Shown one piece after another: positions 1 through 8,800 of a stretch of 64,000 bases of DNA. Under the pieces are notes generated by a model. The model did not search any database. It was not told the DNA's origin and saw nothing but the letters and a program-made list of their open reading frames with translations. Origin of the DNA: JBNKZU01 sp050301795 (GTDB taxonomy: Bacteria > Pseudomonadota > Gammaproteobacteria > Thiohalomonadales > Thiohalomonadaceae); the NCBI GenBank assembly GCA_050301795.1, contig JBNKZU010000015.1, forward strand, positions 248,001 to 312,000, given 5' to 3'. Position 1 is the stretch's first letter; the number at the start of each line of letters is the position of its first letter. The translations under genes and the position numbers were made by a program.

Positions 1-213
1 ATTGTCCGTCGGGTGAAAGAGCAGTTTGGTGCGCCAACCTACGTCTATCAGGTCAGTGGTGAGTATGCGATGTTAATGGCGGCGGCACAGAACGGTTGGC
101 TCGATGAAAAGGCCGTGGTGATGGAGTCACTGCTCTCATTCAAACGCGCCGGAGCCGACGGCATCCTGACCTACTTCGCCAAACGGGTTGGGCAGTGGCT
201 TAAAGAGGGTTAA
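1..213 (+). CDS. hemB: Delta-aminolevulinic acid dehydratase (porphobilinogen synthase), C-terminal fragment
   Basis: This is the last 70 codons of a gene that begins before the window. HemB condenses two 5-aminolevulinate molecules into porphobilinogen in cytosolic tetrapyrrole synthesis. The visible end carries the family's conserved tail: YQVSGEYAM near the start, then NGWLDE, then ESLLSFKRAGADGILTYFA before the stop. The frame is open from base 1. The catalytic lysines and metal sites lie upstream and cannot be checked. No hairpin terminator is obvious after the TAA. Confidence 0.93.
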   Translation: MVRRVKEQFGAPTYVYQVSGEYAMLMAAAQNGWLDEKAVVMESLLSFKRAGADGILTYFAKRVGQWLKEG

Positions 214-298
214 TAGGGATAGCTGAACCATTCATGTGACTCCCTGATCCACTTTGTGCCTGCTACACACCGGATTAATCATTGCCTGGAGAGAAATA

Positions 299-757
299 AT
301 GAACATTAAGATTGCACATAAGGTGGCTGGATACACAGTACTGCTTGTATTAACCTGTTTCTGGCTCGCTCTGGTTATTTCAGACTTTTTTCTTGATCAC
401 ACCGCGCTGGCACTTGTCCGAAAAGGCATTGTCGTTGCGCTGGCCGTTCTGGTGCCCGCCATCATCATTGCCGAGATTAGCGGGGGCAAACTGGGCGAGG
501 GGCATAGCGGTGATCCGACACTGATCAAAAAGAAAAAACGGCTGGCCAAAATGATGGCCATTAATGGTGCGGTAATTATGGTGCCCGCCGCCTTTTTCCT
601 CTATTACAAGTCAGCGAACGGTGAGTTTGATAACGCCTTTATGATAGTGCAGGCGATTGAGCTTCTGGTTGGAAGCTTTCAATACTATGCCGTATTCACC
701 AACGTCATGTCTGGCAGGCGTCTGAGCAAAGAGGTTCAGGGGTTGGAAAACGCCTGA
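299..757 (+). CDS. Small integral membrane protein of unknown function
   Basis: A 152-residue protein I do not recognise. I chose the ATG at 299 because GGAGAG lies just upstream and the product then starts directly with a membrane segment; an upstream in-frame ATG at 254 would add a poor 15-residue extension. About four hydrophobic segments are visible (roughly residues 8-28, 38-55, 83-101 and 112-135). A basic cytoplasmic-looking loop containing KKKKR sits between the second and third. There are no catalytic motifs. It stands alone between hemB and the phosphate genes, on the same strand, with about 85 bases from the hemB stop to its start. It could be a small-molecule or ion channel-like protein, but nothing in the sequence decides that. 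Confidence 0.7.
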   Translation: MNIKIAHKVAGYTVLLVLTCFWLALVISDFFLDHTALALVRKGIVVALAVLVPAIIIAEISGGKLGEGHSGDPTLIKKKKRLAKMMAINGAVIMVPAAFFLYYKSANGEFDNAFMIVQAIELLVGSFQYYAVFTNVMSGRRLSKEVQGLENA

Positions 758-762
758 TAGAT

Positions 763-831
763 AGACCCTAGCGGGTGGGACTGAACTCCTGCCTCCAGAT
801 CTACCCTTCAGTTGTGATAATGCTAGGGTCT
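763..831. repeat. Perfect 10-bp inverted repeat with a 49-bp spacer
   Basis: AGACCCTAGC at 763-772 is matched by its exact reverse complement GCTAGGGTCT at 822-831. It begins 5 bases after the stop of the small membrane protein gene. There is no T-run, so a simple terminator is unlikely. It may be a processed 3' end structure or the remnant of a small mobile repeat. Confidence 0.5.
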
Positions 832-946
832 GCTGATCTTTAACACGGGTATTGCAGAGCGTGGATCGTAGATATTTACCACCTCACTAACCACTTTTTC
901 GCGGGTAAGGTAGATTAGAAATCTCTTGTTTTACATCAAATATTTT

Positions 947-998
947 TTGTCATAAATAGAGAATATGACTGTCATATTTCTCTCCGTGAAGGGATAAT
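947..998 (+). promoter_or_regulatory. Pho-box-like site and -10 element of the pit operon
   Basis: Two TGTCATA motifs sit exactly 22 bp apart (TTGTCATAAAT at 947-957, CTGTCATATTT at 969-979). This equals two 11-bp units, the spacing used by PhoB boxes. A -10-like GATAAT follows at 993-998, with no good -35, as is usual in PhoB-activated promoters. The second motif also forms a perfect palindrome, AATATGAC-T-GTCATATT (962-978), so a different dimeric regulator is also possible. The downstream phosphate uptake genes support the Pho reading. Confidence 0.55.
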
Positions 999-1040
999 AC
1001 CCGCCGACAAAAAGACTAAAAGACAAGAGGAGGTGTTACC

Positions 1041-1721
1041 GTGGCACCTAGAAGTTACATTTTCAGTATGTTTGGCAGTTCACCTGTCCGCCCTCTGCAA
1101 CAACATATGGGCGAGGTTCTCAGTTGTGTTACAGAGCTGTTACCTCTCTTTAATGCGGCTTTCGAACAAGATTGGGAAAAAGCCGAGACCTATAGAGCCT
1201 CAATATCCAAAATAGAGAGTGAAGCGGATGCTCTTAAACATCAGCTTCGGCTTCATCTTCCAAAAGGCATGATGATGGCTATGTCTCGTCGGGATCTACT
1301 TGAAGTTCTCACCGCTCAGGATCGCATCGCAAATAAAGCAAAAGATATTGCTGGTCTGATAGTCGGACGCAAAATGATCTTTCCTGGAGAGATCTCATCC
1401 ATCGTTCTTGAACTGATTAAGCGCTCAGTTGACGCCACTGAACAGGCCAATACCACAATCAACGAACTTGATGAGCTGGTTGCAACTGGCTTTGGAGGTC
1501 GAGAGATTGATCTCGTTGAATCGATGGTTCAGAAGCTCGACAGCATTGAGGAAGATACTGATCGACTTCAACGTGAATGTTTAGATGTGCTCTTTTTGAT
1601 TGAAAAAGAGCTACCCCCAGTAGACGTAATATTCCTATACAAAATTATCGATTGGATCAGTGATCTTGCTGATCGTGCACAACGTGTCGGTAGCCGTTTT
1701 GAATTAATGTTAGCCCGCTAA
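1041..1721 (+). CDS. PhoU-like DUF47 (TIGR00153-type) Pit accessory protein
   Basis: A 226-residue, almost wholly alpha-helical soluble protein of the DUF47/PhoU-like family, which partners Pit phosphate transporters and is thought to modulate them. The opening SYIFSMFGSSPVRPLQQH and the following helices match that family, and the length is normal. The start is a GTG preceded by a strong AGGAGG Shine-Dalgarno (1029-1034). An overlapping frame beginning at 1033 is a shadow. The gene ends 12 bases before pit, so the two form an operon, probably under the Pho-box-like promoter upstream. Confidence 0.9.
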   Translation: MAPRSYIFSMFGSSPVRPLQQHMGEVLSCVTELLPLFNAAFEQDWEKAETYRASISKIESEADALKHQLRLHLPKGMMMAMSRRDLLEVLTAQDRIANKAKDIAGLIVGRKMIFPGEISSIVLELIKRSVDATEQANTTINELDELVATGFGGREIDLVESMVQKLDSIEEDTDRLQRECLDVLFLIEKELPPVDVIFLYKIIDWISDLADRAQRVGSRFELMLAR

Positions 1722-1733
1722 AAAGAGATAACT

Positions 1734-2990
1734 ATGGATTATTCAACTACTTTTATTGTCCTTGCATGTTTGTTTGGCTTTTTTATGGCCTGGGGAATCG
1801 GTGCAAACGATGTTGCTAATGCAATGGGAACATCTGTCGGTGCTAAAGCAGTCACCATTAAGCAGGCCTTTATTATTGCAGCCTGTTTTGAGTTTGCCGG
1901 AGCCTACCTAGCTGGTGGTGAAGTTACAAAAACAATCCGTAAAGGCATGATAGATCCTGCACTGCTGACTGGTACGCCTGAGCTCCTGATATATGGGATG
2001 TTGGCCTCTTTACTAGCCGCAGCCATTTGGCTAATGATTGCGACCCGTGCAGGTTGGCCAGTATCAACCACCCACTCAATTGTTGGGGCAATTGTCGGTT
2101 TTGCTGCTGTTGGTATTGGCATAGAAGCTGTTCATTGGGGAAAAGTAGGAACCATTGTTGCCAGTTGGGTCATCTCGCCAGCTCTCTCCGGCCTTATCGC
2201 TTTTATGCTATTTAAGAGTGTGCAAAAACTGATCATGAATACCGATTCTCCACTGGAGAACTCTAAACGATATGTTCCGTACTATATCTTCCTCGCCGGA
2301 TTCATGATCGCATTGGTAACAATTTTTAAAGGCCTTAAGCATGTTGGGCTGGATCTCAGTACTCAACAGGCATACATCACCGCCTTCATCATCGGTATCA
2401 TTGTGATGCTGATTGGTAAGCTCTTCATCAGCAGAATCAAATTTAATCCTGATGAGGATAAGGTCTATCACTTTGCCAATGTCGAGAAGGTCTTTGGTGT
2501 ATTGATGATTGTTACCGCCTGCGGAATGGCCTTTGCTCACGGATCTAACGATGTCGCAAATGCCGTAGGTCCACTGGCAGCAGTTATTGGTGTTGTTGAA
2601 ACCGGTGAAGTGACATTAAAGACTGCGATGCCGAGTTGGATTCTATTATTGGGTGGTTTGGGTATTGTTATTGGTCTCGTCACTTATGGACATAAAGTCA
2701 TGACCACCATTGGCAAGAATATTACCGAACTGACGCCAAGTCGCGGTTTTGCTGCTGAGCTTGCTGCTGCAACAACCGTTGTTATCGCCTCTGGCACGGG
2801 TATTCCGGTTTCAACGACGCATACCCTGGTGGGCGCAGTTTTGGGTGTTGGCATGGCTCGTGGCATCTCTGCGTTGAATATTGGTGTGATTCGTACGATC
2901 TTCATGTCGTGGATCATCACCCTGCCCGCAGGAGCGATACTCGCAATCATCTTTTACTTCATTCTTAAATCAATATTCGGGGTTAGCTAA
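1734..2990 (+). CDS. pit: Inorganic phosphate transporter, Pit family
   Basis: A 418-residue inner-membrane symporter for phosphate with a cation, of the PiT (PF01384) family. The two inverted halves each carry the signature: GIGANDVANAMGTSVG near residue 20 and HGSNDVANAVGP near residue 272. Each half also has a PVSTTH motif (near residues 112 and 357). About ten to twelve membrane segments are visible, with a hydrophilic central loop near residues 230-245. It is the second gene of the DUF47-pit operon. The specific cation (metal-phosphate and H+, or Na+) cannot be told from sequence alone. Confidence 0.95.
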   Translation: MDYSTTFIVLACLFGFFMAWGIGANDVANAMGTSVGAKAVTIKQAFIIAACFEFAGAYLAGGEVTKTIRKGMIDPALLTGTPELLIYGMLASLLAAAIWLMIATRAGWPVSTTHSIVGAIVGFAAVGIGIEAVHWGKVGTIVASWVISPALSGLIAFMLFKSVQKLIMNTDSPLENSKRYVPYYIFLAGFMIALVTIFKGLKHVGLDLSTQQAYITAFIIGIIVMLIGKLFISRIKFNPDEDKVYHFANVEKVFGVLMIVTACGMAFAHGSNDVANAVGPLAAVIGVVETGEVTLKTAMPSWILLLGGLGIVIGLVTYGHKVMTTIGKNITELTPSRGFAAELAAATTVVIASGTGIPVSTTHTLVGAVLGVGMARGISALNIGVIRTIFMSWIITLPAGAILAIIFYFILKSIFGVS

Positions 2991-3185
2991 CCGGGTGTTA
3001 ATCAGGCATCCCCAGTCGTATTACCGGATCTAATCAGAATCACTAAATGAGGCGCCACAACGGAGCCTCCTGGGCGGGGATGTCGTTGAACGATCAGCAA
3101 CACTGAAAACTGCCTTACCCCTTCCCCTTGAAACACCATTCTTTTTAGATCACTCTATACCTCTGAATGTTTTCAAAGGTTTTTT

Positions 3186-4043
3186 ATGTCGCTACTCGAT
3201 TTTGATGCCCCTCCTGCTCGCTACGGCGTGATGGGCAATCCTATTGCTCACAGTAAATCTCCAACCATTCATCAGATGTTTGCCGAGCAAACCAAACAAC
3301 GTCTGACCTACGAGACGATACTAGTTGATCTTGGCGGGCTGGAGAATGCAGTCGGTAACTTTGCCGGCAATCTCGGAAAAGGGCTAAATGTCACCGTTCC
3401 GTTTAAAGAGGGTGCCTTTCGTCTACTCCAGCATCATAACGAGCGTGCACTGCGTGCTAAAGCGGTCAACACCATCATCTTTAACGATGACGGCACACTA
3501 CTCGGAGACAACACCGATGGTGTTGGTCTTGTGCGTGATATTCAGCAGAACCACGGCCTGAGTATTGCAGATAGAAAGGTTTTGATTCTGGGCGCTGGAG
3601 GTGCGGTAAGAGGAGTGCTTGAGCCACTACTTAGCGAAAAACCAAAGAAGGTGGTGATCGCAAACCGGACTGTAACCAAAGCCGAGCGACTTGCTACAGA
3701 CTTTGCCGATATCGGTGATATTCGTGGGTGTGGCTATGAGATGCTTAGCGAGATGGGTAGCTTTGATATGGTGATCAATGGCACCGCCGCGAGTCTACAC
3801 GGTGAATTACCACCCATTCCAGACGCCTCAATCACTCCAGCGTCTGTTTGTTATGACATGATGTATGCAGCAGATCCGACACCATTTATGCAGTGGTGTA
3901 TAGAGCGTGGGGCAGTGCATTGCTTTGATGGGCTTGGGATGTTGGTTGAACAGGCAGCAGAGTCATTCAAACTCTGGCGCGGAATGATGCCTCAAACCGA
4001 GCCAGTGATTAGCGCCATCAGGCAGAGCTTACGCTCCGCCTAA
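3186..4043 (+). CDS. aroE: Shikimate dehydrogenase (NADP+)
   Basis: A 285-residue cytosolic enzyme reducing 3-dehydroshikimate to shikimate with NADPH in chorismate synthesis. The N-terminal substrate domain shows GNPIAHSKSP (residues 17-26), then the catalytic-lysine motif NVTVPFK and LGDNTDGVG with the catalytic Asp. The Rossmann domain follows with LGAGGAVRGV near residue 137 and the NRT loop that recognises NADP. The length is slightly above the usual 270. The ATG has only a weak AAAGG upstream. The gene is transcribed alone and ends 12 bases from the convergent carbonic anhydrase gene. Confidence 0.97.
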   Translation: MSLLDFDAPPARYGVMGNPIAHSKSPTIHQMFAEQTKQRLTYETILVDLGGLENAVGNFAGNLGKGLNVTVPFKEGAFRLLQHHNERALRAKAVNTIIFNDDGTLLGDNTDGVGLVRDIQQNHGLSIADRKVLILGAGGAVRGVLEPLLSEKPKKVVIANRTVTKAERLATDFADIGDIRGCGYEMLSEMGSFDMVINGTAASLHGELPPIPDASITPASVCYDMMYAADPTPFMQWCIERGAVHCFDGLGMLVEQAAESFKLWRGMMPQTEPVISAIRQSLRSA

Positions 4044-4055
4044 CCGCGTGATTGT

Positions 4056-4580
4056 TCAAAGATACTCATCTTTAAGCTTTACATAATGATTGGCTGAATA
4101 GCCAAGAAATGCCTTCTCATCTTCGGACAGCTCTCGTACGCGCTTTACCGGGCTTCCAACCCAGAGATACCCACCCTCAAGCCGCTTGCCGGGAGGAACC
4201 AGACTTCCCGCTCCAAGCATGACTTCATCTTCAAGCACTGCGCCATCAAGTATGGTCGACCCCATACCAATGAGCACACGATCACCAATCGTGCAGCCAT
4301 GGAGTGTGACGTTGTGGCCAATGGTGACATCACTACCGATCATCAATGGGAACCCGGTTGGATTTGACTCACTACGATGAGTCACGTGTAACACCGCACC
4401 GTCCTGCACACTGGTACGATCTCCCACACGGATATAATTCACATCACCTCGGATCACCGCCATCGGCCATATCGAGCAATCCTCGCCAATAACAACATCA
4501 CCAATGATGACTGAACTCTCATCAACGTAGCTGTGCTCTGCAATCTTGGGGACAACCCCTTTATACGATCTGAAACTCAT
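4056..4580 (-). CDS. Gamma-class carbonic anhydrase family protein (YrdA/CaiE-like)
   Basis: A 174-residue left-handed beta-helix protein built from hexapeptide repeats (visible from about residue 20 to 140 as V-I-x-G-D-V type turns). It carries the three metal-binding histidines expected of the family: HVTHRS near residue 85, and IGHNVTLHGCTIGD near residues 107-117. Such proteins bind Zn or Fe; some hydrate CO2 and others have no proven activity. The start has AAGGA upstream. It lies 35 bases downstream of gor on the same strand and may be co-transcribed with it. Confidence 0.9.
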   Translation of the reverse strand: MSFRSYKGVVPKIAEHSYVDESSVIIGDVVIGEDCSIWPMAVIRGDVNYIRVGDRTSVQDGAVLHVTHRSESNPTGFPLMIGSDVTIGHNVTLHGCTIGDRVLIGMGSTILDGAVLEDEVMLGAGSLVPPGKRLEGGYLWVGSPVKRVRELSEDEKAFLGYSANHYVKLKDEYL

Positions 4581-4615
4581 GATTAGCCTTCCTTAAAGAA
4601 TGAATCATTAAAAAC

Positions 4616-5968
4616 CTAACGCATAGTCACCAACTCTTCCGAACTGGTCGGGTGGATGGCAACCGTACGATCAAAATCACTTTTGGTCGCACCCATCTTG
4701 ATGGCAACCGCAAACCCTTGAAGCATTTCATCTACACCATGCCCGATCAAATGACACCCGACGATCTTCTCCTGTGCGCCGACACAGACCAGTTTCATCG
4801 CTGTACTGCTTTTGTGATCAGTTAAGGTGTTATACATCGGCGTAAATCGAGTCTGATAGACCTTTACCGCATCGCCATGCGTCTCTCGTGCTTGATTCTC
4901 TGTCATTCCGATGGTGCCGATGGGTGGGTGGCTGAACATCACCGTCGGGATATTTTCATAATCGAGATGACGATCCGGCTGATGATTAAACAGGCGATCA
5001 CCAAGACGTCTTGCCGCAGCTATCGCAACCGGGGTGAGTTGGGCACGCCCAGTAACATCGCCAACGGCATAGACGCCAGCGACATTGGTGTTCTGAAACT
5101 TATCGGTTGGAATATAGCCATGCTCATCAACCTCGACTCCTGCAGCCTTTAGGTTTAATGGATCGCTATTGGGTTTACGGCCTATCGCCCAAATCAGGGT
5201 ATCGAAACCCACTAACTCATGTCCGCTTTGGCAGTGTAGCGTTAGCTTGCCATCCTCACCCTTCTCTACCTTGTTGATGTTGATATTTGGCAGGATATTT
5301 ACCCCATCGCTCACCATATCCTCCATCAGGGTGTCGCGTAACATACAGTCGAAATTGCCTAGAAAATGTTGTCGGCGCAACAGCAGATCGACCTCGCTTC
5401 CCAAGGCGTTGAGCAGACCGGCAAGCTCAACAGCAATGTAACCCGCACCTACAATAGCGACTCGTTTAGGCTGCTTGGTTAACGCAAAAAAGCCATCAGA
5501 GTTGATGCCATGCTCTGCTCCTGGCACATCTGGAATGATCGGCACCCCACCAGGCGAGATCACTATATGATCTGCGCTATAGTGCTGGCCATTCACCTCC
5601 AGTGTGTGGGCATCAACAAACGAAGCCATGCCCTGGATCAGGTCAATATTCGAATCGGCAAGATAGTTACCATACCAGTCGTTTATTCCCTGAATGTAAT
5701 CCTCTCGACGTTTGACCAGTTCGCTCCAGTCAAAATGGTTGAGTGACACATCAAACCCGTACCCTTTTGCATCACGTATCGCATGGGCAATAGAGGCAGC
5801 ATTCCACATCACCTTTTTGGGAACACACCCGACATTAACGCAGGTGCCACCGATATCACCCGCCTCAATTACTGCTGCTTTTTTTCCATACATTGCGGCA
5901 CGCTCAGCGGCTGAAAGACCACCACTACCGCCACCAATTGCCAAAAGATCGTAATGAGTTGTTGTCAT
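4616..5968 (-). CDS. gor: Glutathione-disulfide reductase
   Basis: A 450-residue FAD/NADPH flavoenzyme that reduces oxidised glutathione in the cytosol. Visible in order: the FAD-binding GGGSGGLSAAERA (residues 12-24), the redox-active disulfide GGTCVNVGCVPKK (residues 41-53), the NADPH-binding GAGYIAVELAG near residue 174, the second FAD motif YAVGDVTG near residue 300, and the C-terminal HPTSSEE with the catalytic His-Glu pair donated to the partner subunit. The length is exactly that of bacterial Gor. It lies upstream of the carbonic anhydrase gene and is divergent from the DUF6901 gene. Confidence 0.96.
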   Translation of the reverse strand: MTTTHYDLLAIGGGSGGLSAAERAAMYGKKAAVIEAGDIGGTCVNVGCVPKKVMWNAASIAHAIRDAKGYGFDVSLNHFDWSELVKRREDYIQGINDWYGNYLADSNIDLIQGMASFVDAHTLEVNGQHYSADHIVISPGGVPIIPDVPGAEHGINSDGFFALTKQPKRVAIVGAGYIAVELAGLLNALGSEVDLLLRRQHFLGNFDCMLRDTLMEDMVSDGVNILPNININKVEKGEDGKLTLHCQSGHELVGFDTLIWAIGRKPNSDPLNLKAAGVEVDEHGYIPTDKFQNTNVAGVYAVGDVTGRAQLTPVAIAAARRLGDRLFNHQPDRHLDYENIPTVMFSHPPIGTIGMTENQARETHGDAVKVYQTRFTPMYNTLTDHKSSTAMKLVCVGAQEKIVGCHLIGHGVDEMLQGFAVAIKMGATKSDFDRTVAIHPTSSEELVTMR

Positions 5969-6090
5969 GGGACACCTTAATTGTCTATTTTTTTAAGTAC
6001 ATCTCAAACTGAGAGTTGTTAATTGCGCCGAAAACTAGGATGATTGTTTGTATAACATGTAAACATCACTATTTTTTGGGGAAATACATC

Positions 6091-6792
6091 ATGGATAAGA
6101 TAGAGTATACATACCAGTTTGAGTTCAAGAATCACGAAAGCCAAAGTTATACCGTTGAACTTGATCCATCCACTCTTTCACTTCTCAATCGAAACACCAA
6201 ATCAGTAGCAGAGTGGACGGCATTAGAGTTCAATAAATGCAGTAATTGTACACTCAATTCATCTGAGCACAGCCACTGTCCTCTTGCGATATCATTGGAG
6301 CCGCTCCTTCAAAAAATCAAGAACATCAATTCGATTGAAGAGTCCAGGATTGTTGTCATTACCGAAGAGCGTACTATCAATAATCGCCTCTCTGCGCAGG
6401 ACGGACTCAGCTCGTTGATCGGTTTAATCACGGCCACAAGCGACTGCCCGCACACCACCTTCTTTAAGCCGATGGCACGCTTCCATCTGCCCTTTGCCAA
6501 TGAGATTGAGACCTTCTACCGCGCTGCATCCACCTATATGTTGGCACAATACTACCGAAATAAAGAGCGCAAATGTATTGACCTCAATATGAACGGCCTT
6601 CTAAACCTCTATAACGAAATTGCGACAGTCAATAAAGGGATTGCTAATCGGATTCGATCCGAGGCACGCGCTGACAGCGCAATTAATGCGGTTGTGATTC
6701 TCGATATGTTTGCTAAATCGATTGGCGTTACCCTGGAAGATACTTTGGACGAACTATCGCCACTCTTTAACCAATACGCGATTAATCATTAG
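6091..6792 (+). CDS. DUF6901 family protein (conserved, function unknown)
   Basis: A 233-residue soluble protein resembling the uncharacterised DUF6901 group. It opens with a beta-rich stretch, then a cysteine-containing segment CSNCTLNSSEHSHCPLA (near residues 51-67) that could bind a metal. A helical core follows with KPMARFHLPFANEIETFYRAAS near residues 129-150. I took the ATG at 6091 because GGGGA precedes it at the right distance and similarity starts there; an upstream in-frame ATG at 6016 gives an unrelated 25-residue extension. It ends 3 bases before the convergent speA gene. The function is unknown; the family assignment is from memory of the motif pattern. Confidence 0.8.
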   Translation: MDKIEYTYQFEFKNHESQSYTVELDPSTLSLLNRNTKSVAEWTALEFNKCSNCTLNSSEHSHCPLAISLEPLLQKIKNINSIEESRIVVITEERTINNRLSAQDGLSSLIGLITATSDCPHTTFFKPMARFHLPFANEIETFYRAASTYMLAQYYRNKERKCIDLNMNGLLNLYNEIATVNKGIANRIRSEARADSAINAVVILDMFAKSIGVTLEDTLDELSPLFNQYAINH

Positions 6793-6795
6793 GGT

Positions 6796-8670
6796 CTAAT
6801 CTTCAAAATAGGTATAACCGCTCATCCCTTCGGTGATCATCGCATCGAACAGGGTGCGCTTCTCCTCTGGGATCGCTTCGAACTCCATCGCAGCTCTTAA
6901 GCGCTTGGTTAGCTGCTCTGGATCAAAATGGACATATCGCACCATGTCATCAACACAATCACCCGGTTCAAAATGGGCAATGTGATAGCCATTATCATCG
7001 ATCTCCACATCAACGGCATTGGTATCACCAAACAGATTGTGCATATCACCAAGGATCTCCTGATAAGCCCCAACCAGAAAAACGCCGATAAGATAGTTTT
7101 CACTCTTTTTCAGCGCATGTAGCGTAAGTGTTGTGGTCACACTTTCACTATCAACATAGCGATCAATACGCCCATCGGAATCGCAGGTAAGATCCTGCAA
7201 CAACACATGCTTTTCAGGTTTTTCATCGAGCCGATGGATAGGAATAATCGGAAAAATCTGATCAATTCCCCAAACATCAGGGATCGACTGAAAAACTGAA
7301 AGATTAATAAAATATTTATCTGCTAGTTTCTCGTGTAGCTCGTCAAGGATATCCCGATGTGAACTGATATCGTTTTGAAGGTGGCTCATCAAGCGATGAC
7401 ATATCTTATAAAACAACGATTCGCAATGAGCACGTTTTGTCAGATTAATCATCCCATGTAGATAGTGTTCCTGTGCCTCATTAAACCAGTGGTTTGATTC
7501 ATGATAGATCTCCACCGGAGATTTTTCTCCAATGGTATCTAATGCCGCATGAAGTTCACGCTCAACACTACTTGGCTCTAATGAGGGGTTCTCATCCTCT
7601 AGTACCGTTAGCTCATCGCTATCAACAACATTTGTAATTAATAGTGCATGGTGAGCCGTTAACGCACGTCCTGACTCTGTAATAATATCAGGGTGTTTTA
7701 GCCCCTCTTTGTTACACGCCTCGGTAATGATATGGATGATAGTTCGCGCATACTCAAGTTGAGAGTAGTTGATTGAGTTATAGCTCCGTGAGCGTGATCC
7801 TTCATAATCGATTCCAAGTCCGCCACCCAGATCGATGACAGCGATCGGAACATCGAGCGCTAAAAGTTCAGAATAGTATCTCGCGACCTCGCGCACCCCT
7901 TTTTGAATATCACGGATATTGGCAATCTGTGATCCAAGATGAACATGCATCAGATTCAGACTGTTAAGACGTCCAGCCTCTTTAAGATCGTTGACTAACT
8001 CAAGAACCTGATTTGCGGTTAATCCGAATTTTGATTTTTCACCGCCACTATTCTGCCACTTACCTGCACCGATAGAGGCCAGACGAATCCGCACACCAAC
8101 GACAGGTTCAATATCTAACTCATCCGCCTCCTGAAGAATCAGCTTAAGCTCTGACAGCTTCTCAATCACAATGGTGACATCAAAACCGAGTGCACGACCG
8201 ATGAGCGCCAGACGGATATACTCCCTATCCTTGTACCCATTACAGATGACCCGGGCACCTTTAGTAACGGTTCCTAACACGGTTAATAGTTCCGACTTGC
8301 TTCCTGCCTCAAGGCCGACCTGATGCTCCTGATGTGCCGCAATCTGGTTTACTACACTGAATTGTTGATTAACCTTTATCGGATAGACCACATCATATCG
8401 ACCCTGATAGTTATTCTCTTGAATTGCAGTGGTAAAAGCGTTCATTAGCGCATTAATTCGGTTGCCGAGAATATCTTTAAAACGCACCAATACCGGTAGG
8501 GAAATACCCTCTTGATTCAATCTTTGGCTGAGCTGATACAGATCGATCATTCGCTCATCACAACAGGGTCTGACAACGACGTGCCCCTGTAGATTGATAT
8601 CGACATAGCCTTCACCCCACTGCTCAATGTTAAAGTGACGCTTTGCCTCTTGTGTTGACCATTTTCCCAT
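6796..8670 (-). CDS. speA: Biosynthetic arginine decarboxylase
   Basis: A 624-residue PLP enzyme (fold type III) converting arginine to agmatine, the first step of the arginine route to putrescine. The PLP lysine is in VVYPIKVNQQ (K99). The phosphate-binding glycine loop VIDLGGGLGIDYEG lies near residues 283-296, and the C-terminal catalytic cysteine region, GRIDRYVDSES then LVGAYQEILGD, is near residues 492-545. The length matches SpeA. It is divergent from speE across 130 bases, so the pair may share regulation. No agmatinase gene is present here, so putrescine must be completed elsewhere. Confidence 0.96.
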   Translation of the reverse strand: MGKWSTQEAKRHFNIEQWGEGYVDINLQGHVVVRPCCDERMIDLYQLSQRLNQEGISLPVLVRFKDILGNRINALMNAFTTAIQENNYQGRYDVVYPIKVNQQFSVVNQIAAHQEHQVGLEAGSKSELLTVLGTVTKGARVICNGYKDREYIRLALIGRALGFDVTIVIEKLSELKLILQEADELDIEPVVGVRIRLASIGAGKWQNSGGEKSKFGLTANQVLELVNDLKEAGRLNSLNLMHVHLGSQIANIRDIQKGVREVARYYSELLALDVPIAVIDLGGGLGIDYEGSRSRSYNSINYSQLEYARTIIHIITEACNKEGLKHPDIITESGRALTAHHALLITNVVDSDELTVLEDENPSLEPSSVERELHAALDTIGEKSPVEIYHESNHWFNEAQEHYLHGMINLTKRAHCESLFYKICHRLMSHLQNDISSHRDILDELHEKLADKYFINLSVFQSIPDVWGIDQIFPIIPIHRLDEKPEKHVLLQDLTCDSDGRIDRYVDSESVTTTLTLHALKKSENYLIGVFLVGAYQEILGDMHNLFGDTNAVDVEIDDNGYHIAHFEPGDCVDDMVRYVHFDPEQLTKRLRAAMEFEAIPEEKRTLFDAMITEGMSGYTYFED

Positions 8671-8800
8671 AGCTGAGATCTACCCGTGTTAATGCTCAAT
8701 TAAGTGATTATCGCCGCAAAACGACTCATCATAAAAGGACTATTGCCTAAGTGGTTCGTGATCGGTATCTTTGCGACACAAAATTTAATGGAGAACCGCA

